Source of the DNA: Terriglobia bacterium
Lineage (GTDB): Bacteria > Acidobacteriota > Terriglobia > Bryobacterales > Bryobacteraceae
Assembly: GCA_025350105.1 (NCBI GenBank)
Contig: JANXYJ010000099.1
Coordinates: 1-37,749, forward strand
Direction of reading: 5' to 3'
Length of the DNA stretch: 37,749 nt
Shown here: one piece after another, positions 22,706 to 31,534 of the stretch
Numbering within the stretch: position 1 is the stretch's first letter
Layout of the letters: every line of letters starts with the position of its first letter
The notes under the pieces: model-generated
The model's database searches: none
The model's input: only the letters and a program-made list of their open reading frames with translations
Told to the model about the DNA's origin: nothing
Translations under genes and position numbers: made by a program

Positions 22706-24169
22706 ATGCTTCTGAAACTGAACCACGTGAAAAGCGAGGCGGCCGGGATCACGCAGGAAGTGACCGCTGCGCTGTACGTGATGCTGGAAGAAGGCCAAAT
22801 CACGCAGGAGCAATACGGGCGGCTGCGGGTGCGGCTGGATTGGATTCAATATAAAGAAAATTTTCGTGACCCTGTGGCGGCGGCTCCGGCGGATGCCGAG
22901 CCGGGGGAAAACGCGGGCGGCAACGTAGACCTCTATTTGGATACGCGGCAAATCGCGCCAGGATCACCAACGTTGCGCGCGGATCTATTGAAGGCGTTGG
23001 CAAGAGCCACCGGCGCAGGGGCGGACGATCGTTTTTACCTGGAAGAGTTCAAGACGTTTCGCTCCAGCATTGCCTGGCATTTTAACGGCCTGTATTGGCG
23101 GCGTCTGGACGATTGGGAACGTTCGACCGGACGGAGTTATGAGACCGCGCTGCCCGGCGGGCAATCCGACGGAAATTTGCCGGAAGCGATTGCCGATAGC
23201 GTGGGCGATTTCTGGACACTGTTACAGGACTTAGACAAGAAGCGCCAGTTGCCTTCTGAAATTTTTGTGCTGGAGATTGGCGTGGGCTCCGGCTTGCGGT
23301 GCGGGCGGTGGCTGGACCGGTTTAAGGCGATCGATCAACATCGCGGCACCCATTATTATCAGAAGCTGAGAGTACTGTTGGGCGATTATTCGCTGGCGAC
23401 GCTGGATATGTCGCGGCCCAACGTGAAGGATCACATTGATCTGTGCAGCTTTATGGTGCTGGATGCGCTGAATCCTTTAAAAACGCTCGCGTTTTTGCGG
23501 CATAAAGTGATGTACGTGCAAACCACCAACATGTACGACAATTTGCCGGACGAAGAAATTCTGCGCCGCGATGGACATTTTTACTTAGTGCAATCACGCT
23601 GCTTCATTCCGCTGGAAGAAGCGCAACGGCTGTGCGCGCAGTACGGTATGGGCTTGGACAAGATTCGGCCCACGATGGGCCGGATGCTGGAAGGGCGCGC
23701 CGATTTTTTGGGGCATGAACCGGAGGATGAAGCGCGGGGCATGACGTTCTGGAAGGGCATTTGGTCGGCAATTCGCTTAGAAGAACGTCTGGTGCGTTTC
23801 GAGAATTTGCCGGATTCACCGCTGCCCGCGGCGCTGGATATCGTGAAGTTGGAGGAGATCCTGCAAGGGACTCCGGACGATTTGCGTTTTCATTTGAACT
23901 CGGGCGCTTTGGAAAGTTTCACCAACACGCTGCCACTGCTGCATCCGCGTGGTTACCTGCAGGTGCAGGATATTTTCGTCACCAACCTGAATGCCTATTC
24001 GATGGGTTTTTATGGGCCGGGAAAATTGGACGGCTCGATTGTGAACTGGGTGAACGGGGCGCTGATGAAAGGCGTGGCGGAACGGGTGGGTTACGATGTG
24101 CACTTTGCGCCGTTCCGGTATCGCAAGGGATCGAAGACGTCCATTCTGTATACGTCGCCCCGTGAATAA
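22706..24169 (+). CDS. MidA-like (NDUFAF7/Methyltransf_28) SAM-dependent methyltransferase
   Basis: The 487-residue protein has a class I SAM-binding motif VLEIGVGSGL (about 188-197). After it, the order resembles the MidA/NDUFAF7 family (PF02636): DYSLATLDMSRPNVKDHI (strand 2 region), YVQTTNMYDNLPDEEIL (like NEFFDALP), and HPRGYLQVQDIFVTN (like the GxLLxxDYG segment). The first 180 residues are helical and lack the clear GDFYTSPE motif of canonical MidA, so this is a distant relative. MidA/NDUFAF7 methylates an arginine in a complex I subunit; the target here is unknown. The next gene (core MetE) starts 20 bases downstream, so it is in one transcript with methionine-cycle genes. Confidence 0.6.
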   Translation: MLLKLNHVKSEAAGITQEVTAALYVMLEEGQITQEQYGRLRVRLDWIQYKENFRDPVAAAPADAEPGENAGGNVDLYLDTRQIAPGSPTLRADLLKALARATGAGADDRFYLEEFKTFRSSIAWHFNGLYWRRLDDWERSTGRSYETALPGGQSDGNLPEAIADSVGDFWTLLQDLDKKRQLPSEIFVLEIGVGSGLRCGRWLDRFKAIDQHRGTHYYQKLRVLLGDYSLATLDMSRPNVKDHIDLCSFMVLDALNPLKTLAFLRHKVMYVQTTNMYDNLPDEEILRRDGHFYLVQSRCFIPLEEAQRLCAQYGMGLDKIRPTMGRMLEGRADFLGHEPEDEARGMTFWKGIWSAIRLEERLVRFENLPDSPLPAALDIVKLEEILQGTPDDLRFHLNSGALESFTNTLPLLHPRGYLQVQDIFVTNLNAYSMGFYGPGKLDGSIVNWVNGALMKGVAERVGYDVHFAPFRYRKGSKTSILYTSPRE

Positions 24170-24189
24170 ACAAACGGAGTAAATCATTT

Positions 24190-25191
24190 ATGTCTTTGCC
24201 TATTCTTCCCACGACAATTGTTGGCAGCTACTCGATGCCGGGCTGGCTGGAGCGTTTGAAGACCGAATATTTCGCGCGGCGGATTCGCAGGCAGGATTTA
24301 GAAGAAGCCTACGACGTGGTGGCGAAAGCGGCGATTAAAGATCAGGAAGTGGCGGGGCTGGACATCGTCACCGACGGCGAAGCGCAGCGCGACAACATGG
24401 TGGACTACTTTGTGGAGCGCATGGCCGGGGTGGAAATCGACCGCACGTCGAAAAAATATTACTACGACTTTTATACGAGTACGGTAAATGCCAAGCTGCC
24501 GGTGGCGCCGCTTGGGTTGGTGGGCGATTTCAAGCTACTGAGTGCGTTTACCGATCGCGCGACCAAGATTTGCATCACCGGTCCGCATCATCTGGCAAAA
24601 AAGATCGGCAACAAATTCTACAAAAGCGAAGGCGAATTCGCGGCGGAGCTGGCGCAGGTGTTGAATCCGGAATTGAAGGCGCTGGCGGCGGCAGGCGCGC
24701 AGTATATTCAAATCGACGAGCCGTCGTACTCTGGCTTCCCGGAAGATTTGCCCTGGGCGATTGAAGCGCTGAACATCATGACCGAGGGCGTGGATGCGAA
24801 ATTGGCGCTTCACATCTGTTACGGCAATCGTTACGGCAAACCGTCGTGGGAAGGCAGCTACGAGTATCTGTTTCCGGAAATCACCAAAGCGAAAGTGCAG
24901 CAGTTGACCTTGGAATTTGCACGGCGCGGCGGGCAGGATTTGAATCTTTTCAAAAAAGACGCACATCCGTTTGAATTGGGTGTAGGCGTGATCGATGTCA
25001 AGACGCCGGAGATTGAAACGCCGGAGATGGTGGCCGGACACATCCGCAAAGCGTTGGAAGTGATGCCCGCCGAGCGTTTGTTTGTGCTGCCCGATTGTGG
25101 CTGCTTCCATCTGCAGCGCGAGATTGCATTCGCCAAACTGCAGGCAATGGTGGAAGGCGCGAAGATGGTCAGAAAAGAATTGGGGAAGTAA
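24190..25191 (+). CDS. Core MetE: cobalamin-independent methionine synthase catalytic domain protein
   Basis: The 333-residue protein corresponds to the C-terminal catalytic half of MetE with no N-terminal domain. It begins PTTIVGSYSMPGWL and contains QIDEPSY, the zinc ligands His208 and Cys210 (LHICYGN), Glu242 and Cys303 (PDCGC), and GVGVIDVKTPE near residue 264-275. The zinc site is intact, so a methyl transfer to a thiol such as homocysteine is expected. Core MetE proteins use donors other than polyglutamyl methyl-THF in several lineages. Here a MetF-type reductase follows three bases later, so methyl-THF is a plausible upstream donor, perhaps via a carrier. GGAG precedes the ATG. Confidence 0.88.
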   Translation: MSLPILPTTIVGSYSMPGWLERLKTEYFARRIRRQDLEEAYDVVAKAAIKDQEVAGLDIVTDGEAQRDNMVDYFVERMAGVEIDRTSKKYYYDFYTSTVNAKLPVAPLGLVGDFKLLSAFTDRATKICITGPHHLAKKIGNKFYKSEGEFAAELAQVLNPELKALAAAGAQYIQIDEPSYSGFPEDLPWAIEALNIMTEGVDAKLALHICYGNRYGKPSWEGSYEYLFPEITKAKVQQLTLEFARRGGQDLNLFKKDAHPFELGVGVIDVKTPEIETPEMVAGHIRKALEVMPAERLFVLPDCGCFHLQREIAFAKLQAMVEGAKMVRKELGK

Positions 25192-25194
25192 ACG

Positions 25195-26715
25195 ATGGCC
25201 ACAAATCCCATTCGCGAATCACTGAAAAGCGGCAAGTTTTTCTACATGGTGGAGATGGTGGCTTCCGCCAATACGCGCGAAGCGCAGCTGATGCAGACCG
25301 CCTCCGAAATCGCAGGTGTTACTGAAATCACCGCGGGCAGTATCACCAGTTACGCCGGTGGTTCGACGGGGCACGATCCGGTGCGCATTGGGACCGCCGT
25401 GCGGGCACGCGGACTGACGGTGAACATCCACCTGACGTGCGTGAACAAAGACCGGCTAACCATTCACAATACGTTACAGGATCTGGCCGCGCTGGGCATT
25501 GAAAACGTTTTTGCAATTTCCGGCGATTACCCAAAAGGCACGGACCCGGCATCGACCATTTTCGATCTGGACTCCGTGCAGTTGGTGGAGATGATCAATG
25601 AGGTCCGCCAGCACGCCAAGATTCCGTTTCTGATTTCCGGGGCGGTGTCGCCGTTCAAGTACGTGGAGGCCGATTGCGCCTATCAATATTTGAAGCTGGA
25701 GAAGAAAATCGCGGCGGGCCTGGATTACGCCATCACGCAGTTGGGCTATGATTCGCGCAAGTTTCGCGAGTTGAAGCGCTATTTGGATGAGCGCGGTCTT
25801 AAAACGCCGGTGCTGGGAAATGTTTACATCCTGAACGCGCGTGCGGCCGAGAAGATGTCGAAGGGTGAGCCTCCCGGATGCTGGGTGGCGAAGGAACTGC
25901 TGGAGCGCATTCAAGAGGAAACCAAGTCCGCCGATAGAGGCATGGCGGCCCGGTTGGAACGCGCCGCGAAGATGGTGGCGATTGTGCGCGGCCTGGGTTA
26001 TGCGGGCGCATATTTGGGCGGCGATAGCAAGGCAGAGCGGTTGAAGTGGGTGATCAAACGGAGTGAGGAACTCGCGCCAAAGTGGGAAGAGCTGGCGGAG
26101 GAAATCAGCTACGCGCCGAAGGGCGGGTTCTATTATTACGAAACCCCGAAGGCTCCACCGAAGCCACGTGGATTTGCATTAGCGGCCAGCGAGACCATGC
26201 ACTCGCTTCTCTTCGCCAAGACCGAGCCGATGAAGAGCCTGGTGACGGGCGTGGTGAAAACGGTGGATCACTTCCCGGCGGTGGCGCATGCGCTGGAGCG
26301 TGTGGAATACGCGTTTAAATCGCCCGCGTATGGCTGCCAGGCTTGCGGGAATTGCGTGCTGCCGGAAATGGAATATGTGTGCCCGCAGACGTGCCCCAAA
26401 GGCATGCGCAATGGGCCTTGCGGCGGGACGTTAATGGGGCGCTGCGAAGTGCACGATATGCCGTGCATCTGGGTGAGCGTGTATGATCGGGCCAAAGCCA
26501 ACAATCATATCGATCAACTGAAGACGTTCATTCCGGCGCCGAATCGGGCGTTGAAGGGGACCAGTTCGTGGATTAATTACTTTTTGGATCGCGACGTGCG
26601 GCCGGGGCATCCGGGCGCGTTGATTCAGATTGAGCCGCTGCCGGCGAGTTTGGCCGGCGTATTGGCCGAGCCGGAAACCGTAACCAGCGGAACTGCCGCC
26701 ACCAACAGTAAATGA
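25195..26715 (+). CDS. Methylenetetrahydrofolate reductase fused to a MetV-like cysteine-rich domain
   Basis: The 506-residue protein begins with a MetF-like TIM barrel (residues 1-300; FFYMVEMVASAN, NIHLTCVNKDR, GIENVFAISGDYPKG, FLISGAVSPFKYVEADCAYQYLKLEKKIAAGLDYAITQLGYD in pieces), followed by the MTHFR_C domain. The latter has clustered cysteines, C381, C384, C387, C396, C400 and C409, in GCQACGNCVLPE and CPQTCPKGMRNGPCGG, as in acetogen MetV, where it binds zinc and contacts MetF. In those organisms the two are separate; here they are one chain. The reaction is reduction of methylene-THF to methyl-THF. The C-terminus (about 470-506) is Ala/Thr-rich. It is the last gene of the operon. Confidence 0.85.
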   Translation: MATNPIRESLKSGKFFYMVEMVASANTREAQLMQTASEIAGVTEITAGSITSYAGGSTGHDPVRIGTAVRARGLTVNIHLTCVNKDRLTIHNTLQDLAALGIENVFAISGDYPKGTDPASTIFDLDSVQLVEMINEVRQHAKIPFLISGAVSPFKYVEADCAYQYLKLEKKIAAGLDYAITQLGYDSRKFRELKRYLDERGLKTPVLGNVYILNARAAEKMSKGEPPGCWVAKELLERIQEETKSADRGMAARLERAAKMVAIVRGLGYAGAYLGGDSKAERLKWVIKRSEELAPKWEELAEEISYAPKGGFYYYETPKAPPKPRGFALAASETMHSLLFAKTEPMKSLVTGVVKTVDHFPAVAHALERVEYAFKSPAYGCQACGNCVLPEMEYVCPQTCPKGMRNGPCGGTLMGRCEVHDMPCIWVSVYDRAKANNHIDQLKTFIPAPNRALKGTSSWINYFLDRDVRPGHPGALIQIEPLPASLAGVLAEPETVTSGTAATNSK

Positions 26716-26787
26716 CCTTCGCCGCGCGTTGCGGGGCTGCTTCGGGTATCATTAATCTCATTGCGTTTTGAATAGGAGATGCCCAGA

Positions 26788-27210
26788 ATGCGGAAGTGCC
26801 GCCTGTTTTTCGTGGGACTGGTTTTCGCGATCTTAGTGTTCGGACAAAGTCCCGAAACCTTTAAAACCAGACTTGCGCCGGTAGCTCTTGACGCGGCGAT
26901 GAAGAATAACATTGCCGGCGTTGGTTCGGCGTCGGCGGTGCTGGCGGGCAGCAAACTCACCATATCCGGCACGTTTGAAGGATTGAAGAGCAACGCCACG
27001 ATGGCGCACATTCATCAGGGAACAGCGACGGGTGTGCGCGGCGATAAACTGTTGGATCTGACTGTTTCGCAAGCCATGAACGGGACGCTTTCCGGCACCT
27101 TTGATCTGACCTCGGACCAAGTGGCGAATTTGAAAAAAGGCAAATGGTACGTACAGATTCACAGTGAAAAGGCGCCGGCGGGCAACCTGTGGGGCTGGCT
27201 TTTGAAATAA
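26788..27210 (+). CDS. CHRD-domain secreted protein
   Basis: The ATG at 26788 has AGGAG (26774-26778) nine bases upstream; the earlier ATG at 26779 directly abuts that sequence. The 140-residue product has a signal peptide ([19 protein letters not shown]) and one CHRD domain: [70 protein letters not shown] domains occur in chordin and in secreted bacterial proteins, with a beta-barrel fold and unclear role. It is the first gene of the dehydrogenase operon, 13 bases before the PQQ gene. Confidence 0.88.
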   Translation: MRKCRLFFVGLVFAILVFGQSPETFKTRLAPVALDAAMKNNIAGVGSASAVLAGSKLTISGTFEGLKSNATMAHIHQGTATGVRGDKLLDLTVSQAMNGTLSGTFDLTSDQVANLKKGKWYVQIHSEKAPAGNLWGWLLK

Positions 27211-27223
27211 GGGTTTAAAACAA

Positions 27224-29305
27224 ATGAAGATGAAATTGTTTTTTGCGGGCTTCCTATTCGCCGCCAGCGTTTTAGCGCAGACTGTGCAGCAGGCTGAGGC
27301 GGGCCGCACGCTTTATCAAGCGCGCTGTTCGATGTGCCATGCTCCGGATCTGGGCGGAAATGAAGCGCCGCAGTTGGCCGGGTCGAACTTCATGGCGGCG
27401 TGGGGCACACGGTCGGCGCGGGAACTGGTCACGCTGATTCAATCGTCGATGCCTCCGGCCAATGCGGGAACGCTGGGTGAGGAAAATTCGGTGAACGTAG
27501 CCGCGTTCATTTTGGCCGCCAATGGCACGACGCCGGGTACGCAGGCTTTGAATGTGGCGTCTGCTTTTACGGTTCGCAGCGTGGCAAACGGCACTCCGGC
27601 AATTGCGCTGCAAGCAGGCGGAGCAATCACAACCGCCACGGGGGCATCGGCCGCGAAGGGGCTTACGGTAACCGGCGAAGTGAAGAACTACGCGCCGGTG
27701 ACGGATGCGATGTTGAAGAATCCCGATCCCGGCGATTGGCTGATGATCCGGCGCAATTATCAGGCGTGGAGCTATAGCCCGCTGACGCAGGTGACCAACA
27801 CCAACGTAAAAGATCTGCAATTGGTTTGGACCTGGGCGATGAACGAAGGCGGTGCGAACGAGCCTACGCCGATCGTCCACAACGGCACGATGTTTCTGGC
27901 CAACACGGCGAATATTGTTCAAGCACTGGATGCGCGCAGCGGCGAATTGATTTGGGAAAATCGCATTGGGCCCGCCATTTCCGGGGGTTTGGGAGCAATT
28001 CGCAGTCTGGGTTTGTATGGCGATAAAGTTTACCTGGCAACCACAGACGAACATCTGGTGGCGCTGGATGCACGCACGGGCAAGCTGGTGTGGAACACGC
28101 AGATTGCCGATGCGGCGAAGGGTTACAGCAACACCAGCGGGCCTATCATCATCAATGGAAAAGTGATTCAGGGCATGGGCGGCTGCGATCGCTACAAGGA
28201 AACCGGATGTTATATCAGCGCCTACGATGCGCAGACCGGCAAGCAACTTTGGAAGTTTGAAACAGTGGCGCGGGTGGGCACTCCGGCTGGTGAGACGTGG
28301 GGCACGCTGCCGAATTTGCTGCGCGCCGGCGGCGATACGTGGATCACCGGCAGCTACGATCCGCAACTAAATTTGACGTACTGGGGTGTGGCTCAGGCGA
28401 AGCCGTGGATGCGGGCGATTCGCGGAACCAATGCGGCCGCGTTGTATACGACGTCAACGGTGGCGCTGAATCCGGACGATGGGAAATTGGTTTGGTATTA
28501 CCAGCACACGCCCGGCGAAAGCCTGGATCTGGACGTGGTGTATGAACGCGTGCTGATCGATTCCGGCAATCAGAATTTGCTGTTTACGGTGGGGAAAGAC
28601 GGCGTTTTATGGAAGCTGGACCGCAAGGACGGCAAGTTTCTAGATTACAAAGAAACGCTGTTCCAGAACGTGTTCGATAGCATCGATAAGAAAACCGGCG
28701 CGGTGCATTATCGCAATGAAATCGTTGAGCAAAAGCCCGAGGAGTGGGTGCAGTCGTGCCCTTCCACCGAGGGCGGCCACAACTGGCAGGCCATGAGCTA
28801 CCATCCGGCGAGCGGACAGCTGATTATTCCTTTAAGCCAAAGCTGCATGGAAATGTTTGGCAGGAAAACGGAAGCGAAAGAAGGCTCCGGTGGCACCTCC
28901 GCCAACCGGCGATTTTTTGAAATGCCGGGGACCAACGGCAACGTGGGCAAGCTGGCGGCCTACGACATCAAGACCATGAAGGAGACTTGGAAGCTGGAGC
29001 AGCGCGCGCCGTTTCTCACGTCTGTGCTCTCCACCGCCGGTGGCGTGGCGTTCGTTGGCGATTTGGATCGGGTCTTCAAAGCTGTGGATGTGAAGACCGG
29101 CGTCATTTTGTGGCAAACGCGATTAGCGACTTCGGTGCAGGGCTTTCCGGTATCGTTTAGTGTGGGTGGCAAGCAGTACATCGCTGTATCGGCAGGTATC
29201 GGTGGAGGCAGTCCGCGGCAGGTGCCGGGGACGATTGTGGGCGACGTGCGGCATCCTGATCACGGCAATGCGCTGTATGTGTTTGCGCTGCCGGAAAGAA
29301 AATAA
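27224..29305 (+). CDS. PQQ-dependent dehydrogenase with N-terminal cytochrome c domain
   Basis: The 693-residue protein has a signal peptide ([17 protein letters not shown]) and a cytochrome c domain with CSMCH (35-39). An eight-bladed quinoprotein propeller follows from about residue 170, with repeats such as [25 protein letters not shown] and [20 protein letters not shown] (the Asp of the active site). The PQQ-stacking Glu segment (GxEYGVRG in MDH) is altered to [17 protein letters not shown], and no vicinal Cys pair is seen, so substrate specificity cannot be predicted. It should oxidise an alcohol or sugar in the periplasm and pass electrons through its own heme. The SRPBCC gene begins two bases after its stop. 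Confidence 0.88.
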   Translation: MKMKLFFAGFLFAASVLAQTVQQAEAGRTLYQARCSMCHAPDLGGNEAPQLAGSNFMAAWGTRSARELVTLIQSSMPPANAGTLGEENSVNVAAFILAANGTTPGTQALNVASAFTVRSVANGTPAIALQAGGAITTATGASAAKGLTVTGEVKNYAPVTDAMLKNPDPGDWLMIRRNYQAWSYSPLTQVTNTNVKDLQLVWTWAMNEGGANEPTPIVHNGTMFLANTANIVQALDARSGELIWENRIGPAISGGLGAIRSLGLYGDKVYLATTDEHLVALDARTGKLVWNTQIADAAKGYSNTSGPIIINGKVIQGMGGCDRYKETGCYISAYDAQTGKQLWKFETVARVGTPAGETWGTLPNLLRAGGDTWITGSYDPQLNLTYWGVAQAKPWMRAIRGTNAAALYTTSTVALNPDDGKLVWYYQHTPGESLDLDVVYERVLIDSGNQNLLFTVGKDGVLWKLDRKDGKFLDYKETLFQNVFDSIDKKTGAVHYRNEIVEQKPEEWVQSCPSTEGGHNWQAMSYHPASGQLIIPLSQSCMEMFGRKTEAKEGSGGTSANRRFFEMPGTNGNVGKLAAYDIKTMKETWKLEQRAPFLTSVLSTAGGVAFVGDLDRVFKAVDVKTGVILWQTRLATSVQGFPVSFSVGGKQYIAVSAGIGGGSPRQVPGTIVGDVRHPDHGNALYVFALPERK

Positions 29306-29307
29306 CG

Positions 29308-29835
29308 ATGCGCAAGATTTGCTGCTTATTGTTGCTGGGCACACTTCCGGCCTGGTCCGCGGTTGTGGATTCGGCGAGCAACGGTTTTACGGTTCGTACG
29401 ACTTTGGAAATTGAGGCCACGCCAGAGCAGGTTTACAAAAAGTTGTTCGAAATCGGCAATTGGTGGAGCCCAATGCACACGTTCTCGGGCGACGCGCACA
29501 ACCTGAGCCTGGAAGAAAAACCCATGGGCTGTTTTTGCGAAAAGTTACCGGGGCAAGGCGCCGTTCGCCATATGGAAGTGGTGAATTTTGCGTCGGGGAA
29601 AAGCATGGTTTTGAATGGCGGGCTGGGTCCGGCGCCATCGTTGGCGATAACGGGTAGCATGACGGTGGCGTTGGCTCCGGTGGCCAATAGCGGCAACACC
29701 AAACTGCAAGTGACCTACGCAGTGGCCGGGTATCTGGCGGGGGGACTGCAGAGTTGGGCAGCGCCTGTGGATGCAATGCTGAACGAGCAGTTCACGCGGC
29801 TGAAGAGTTATGTGGAGAAATCGGCGGTGAAATAG
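29308..29835 (+). CDS. Exported SRPBCC (START-like) domain protein
   Basis: The 175-residue protein has a signal peptide (RKICCLLLLGTLPAWSAVV) and an SRPBCC fold: TLEIEATPEQVYKKLFEIGNWWSPMHTFSG, then strands ending in TYAVAGYLAGG, and the long C-terminal helix PVDAMLNEQFTRLKSYVEK. The fold is a hydrophobic-ligand-binding cup. Periplasmic SRPBCC proteins are uncommon; here the operon suggests binding of a substrate or product of the PQQ enzyme. Function is inferred from context only. Confidence 0.82.
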   Translation: MRKICCLLLLGTLPAWSAVVDSASNGFTVRTTLEIEATPEQVYKKLFEIGNWWSPMHTFSGDAHNLSLEEKPMGCFCEKLPGQGAVRHMEVVNFASGKSMVLNGGLGPAPSLAITGSMTVALAPVANSGNTKLQVTYAVAGYLAGGLQSWAAPVDAMLNEQFTRLKSYVEKSAVK

Positions 29836-29878
29836 TCAGTTGTTCAGGCGGCTAGAATTGGGCTGAATGAGGATCATC

Positions 29879-30913
29879 ATGAAATGTTTTCTTTTGTCCA
29901 TCTGGATTGCGTTGACGGTGCTGGCGCAGAGCACGTTGGGACAGAACTTTCCCGTCACGCAGGGCAAAGTCTATAAATTTGAAAAGGTGGCTGATGGGGT
30001 TTACTACGCCACCGGCGGCGCGGGCAGCAACAACGTGGTGATTGTGAACGATCTGGACGTGATGCTGGTGGATGATGGGTCGACGCCAGCGGCGGCGCGG
30101 GCGTTATTGGCGGACCTGCGGTTGGTGACCACCAAGCCAGTGCGTACGGTGGTGAACACGCATTTTCACTACGATCACACCGACGGCAACTCCGTGTTTG
30201 GACCAGAGGTGGAGATCATCGCGCACCAATATGTGCGCAACGCGATTCTGAATTTCGACGTGATGCATCGCGAGCCGTATCTGACGTCGACTGGCGTTCT
30301 GCCGTCGCAAATTGAGGCGTTGAAGAAACAAGTGGAGCAGGAGCGTTTCGCCGATAAACTGGCCCTGCTGACCAAACAATTAAGCGATGCCGATGCTTTG
30401 CGCGCAGGGCTGAAGGAAGTGAAGCCGGTGCCGCCCAACGTCACCTATGACTCAAAACTGGTGATATTCAAGGGGTCACGCGAAATCCAACTTCTGTTCT
30501 TAGGGCGGGGCCACACCGGCGGCGATACTTTTGTGTATTTGCCGAAAGAGAAGATCATTTGCACGGGCGATGAAGAGGAAGGCTCGCGCGTGGCGTACAT
30601 GGGCGATGCGTTTTTCGATGAATGGATCGTTACGCTAGAAGAGCTGAAGAAGCTGGATTTCAATCTGGTGTTGGGCGGGCATGGAATGCCGTTTCGCGAT
30701 AAGGCCGTCATCACGGCTTTTCAGGCGTACCTGAAAGACATTGTGGAGCAGGCAACCGCGCTGCGCAAACAAGGCGTTTCGGCGGACGACGCGGCCAAGC
30801 GTGTGGACCTGACCAAGCATGCCAAGGACTTTCCGCAGATTACCGGGCCAGGCGCGGAAGTGCGCGGCGTGCGGCGAATTTATGAGTGGCTGGCCGAAAA
30901 GGAAAAGAAGTAG
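29879..30913 (+). CDS. Periplasmic MBL-fold hydrolase
   Basis: ATG 29879 follows TGAGGAT at good spacing and is followed by a signal peptide (KCFLLSIWIALTVLAQSTLGQ); the ATG at 29867 overlaps that Shine-Dalgarno. The 344-residue protein has all MBL zinc motifs: HFHYDH (95-100), His212 in GRGHTGGD, Asp231 in CTGDE, and His268 in GGHGM. It resembles the quinoprotein relay or soxH-like periplasmic MBL proteins that often accompany PQQ dehydrogenases. The physiological substrate is not predictable. It is the last gene of the operon and is convergent with motB-like, only three bases apart. Confidence 0.88.
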   Translation: MKCFLLSIWIALTVLAQSTLGQNFPVTQGKVYKFEKVADGVYYATGGAGSNNVVIVNDLDVMLVDDGSTPAAARALLADLRLVTTKPVRTVVNTHFHYDHTDGNSVFGPEVEIIAHQYVRNAILNFDVMHREPYLTSTGVLPSQIEALKKQVEQERFADKLALLTKQLSDADALRAGLKEVKPVPPNVTYDSKLVIFKGSREIQLLFLGRGHTGGDTFVYLPKEKIICTGDEEEGSRVAYMGDAFFDEWIVTLEELKKLDFNLVLGGHGMPFRDKAVITAFQAYLKDIVEQATALRKQGVSADDAAKRVDLTKHAKDFPQITGPGAEVRGVRRIYEWLAEKEKK

Positions 30914-30916
30914 AGG

Positions 30917-31534
30917 CTACTCCTCCGGCACCTCATCCAACACAATGATTTCCACGCGGCGATTGCTGGCGCGGCCGTCTTCGGACTCATTTGACACTTT
31001 GGGATTGTTGGAGGCATGGCTGGTGACCGATAGACGTTCTTCGGCGATGCCATAGGCCTTTACAAAAATATCCAGCAGGTGCAGACCGCGCGCGGCGGCC
31101 AGTTCCCAATTGTCGTTGAAACGTTCGTTGTGAATGGGGGTGGGATCGGTATAGCCCACCAGGTTCACTTTGTTGGGCACCTGGCGCAAGACTTGGGCGA
31201 TTTTCTTGACGCTTTCCAACGCCGAACGGTCCAACTCATCCTGACCTGGAGCAAATAGGACGGCTTGCGGAATGCTAATCACTAAGCCGTGTCTTTCCAT
31301 TCGGAGGTCGACGCCAGTTTCGGCCAACTGTTTTTTTACGCGCTGCAGATTGGTGTCTTGCGAGGTGACCAACAGAGGCGTGGGCGGAAGGGCCGCCGGC
31401 TTGGCTGCGGTGATTTTGTTCATGTTGGCCGCCAGCCCAATAAAGAAGATCAGCAGAATGGTGAGCACATCCAGATAGCTGATCATCCAGCGGTCGCGCG
31501 TGCCGTGATCACGCGCGAGAAAAGCGGGCTTCAT
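30917..31534 (-). CDS. MotB-like stator protein (OmpA-type peptidoglycan-binding)
   Basis: The 205-residue protein has the MotB N-terminus: RWMISYLDVLTILLIFFIGLA with the proton-carrying Asp22 near the start of the only membrane helix. An OmpA/MotB domain follows (about 85-200) with VLFAPGQDELDRSALESVKKIAQVL and DGRASNRRVEIIVL. Its ATG overlaps the motA-like stop by four bases. With MotA it forms a proton-driven stator complex. No flagellar genes are in the window, so whether it drives a flagellum or another motor is open. Confidence 0.85.
   Translation of the reverse strand: MKPAFLARDHGTRDRWMISYLDVLTILLIFFIGLAANMNKITAAKPAALPPTPLLVTSQDTNLQRVKKQLAETGVDLRMERHGLVISIPQAVLFAPGQDELDRSALESVKKIAQVLRQVPNKVNLVGYTDPTPIHNERFNDNWELAAARGLHLLDIFVKAYGIAEERLSVTSHASNNPKVSNESEDGRASNRRVEIIVLDEVPEE

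Noticed and set aside
27272-28366. Minus-strand open frame of 364 codons opposite the PQQ dehydrogenase
   Set aside because: Shadow of a well-supported sense gene; no signal peptide or motif.
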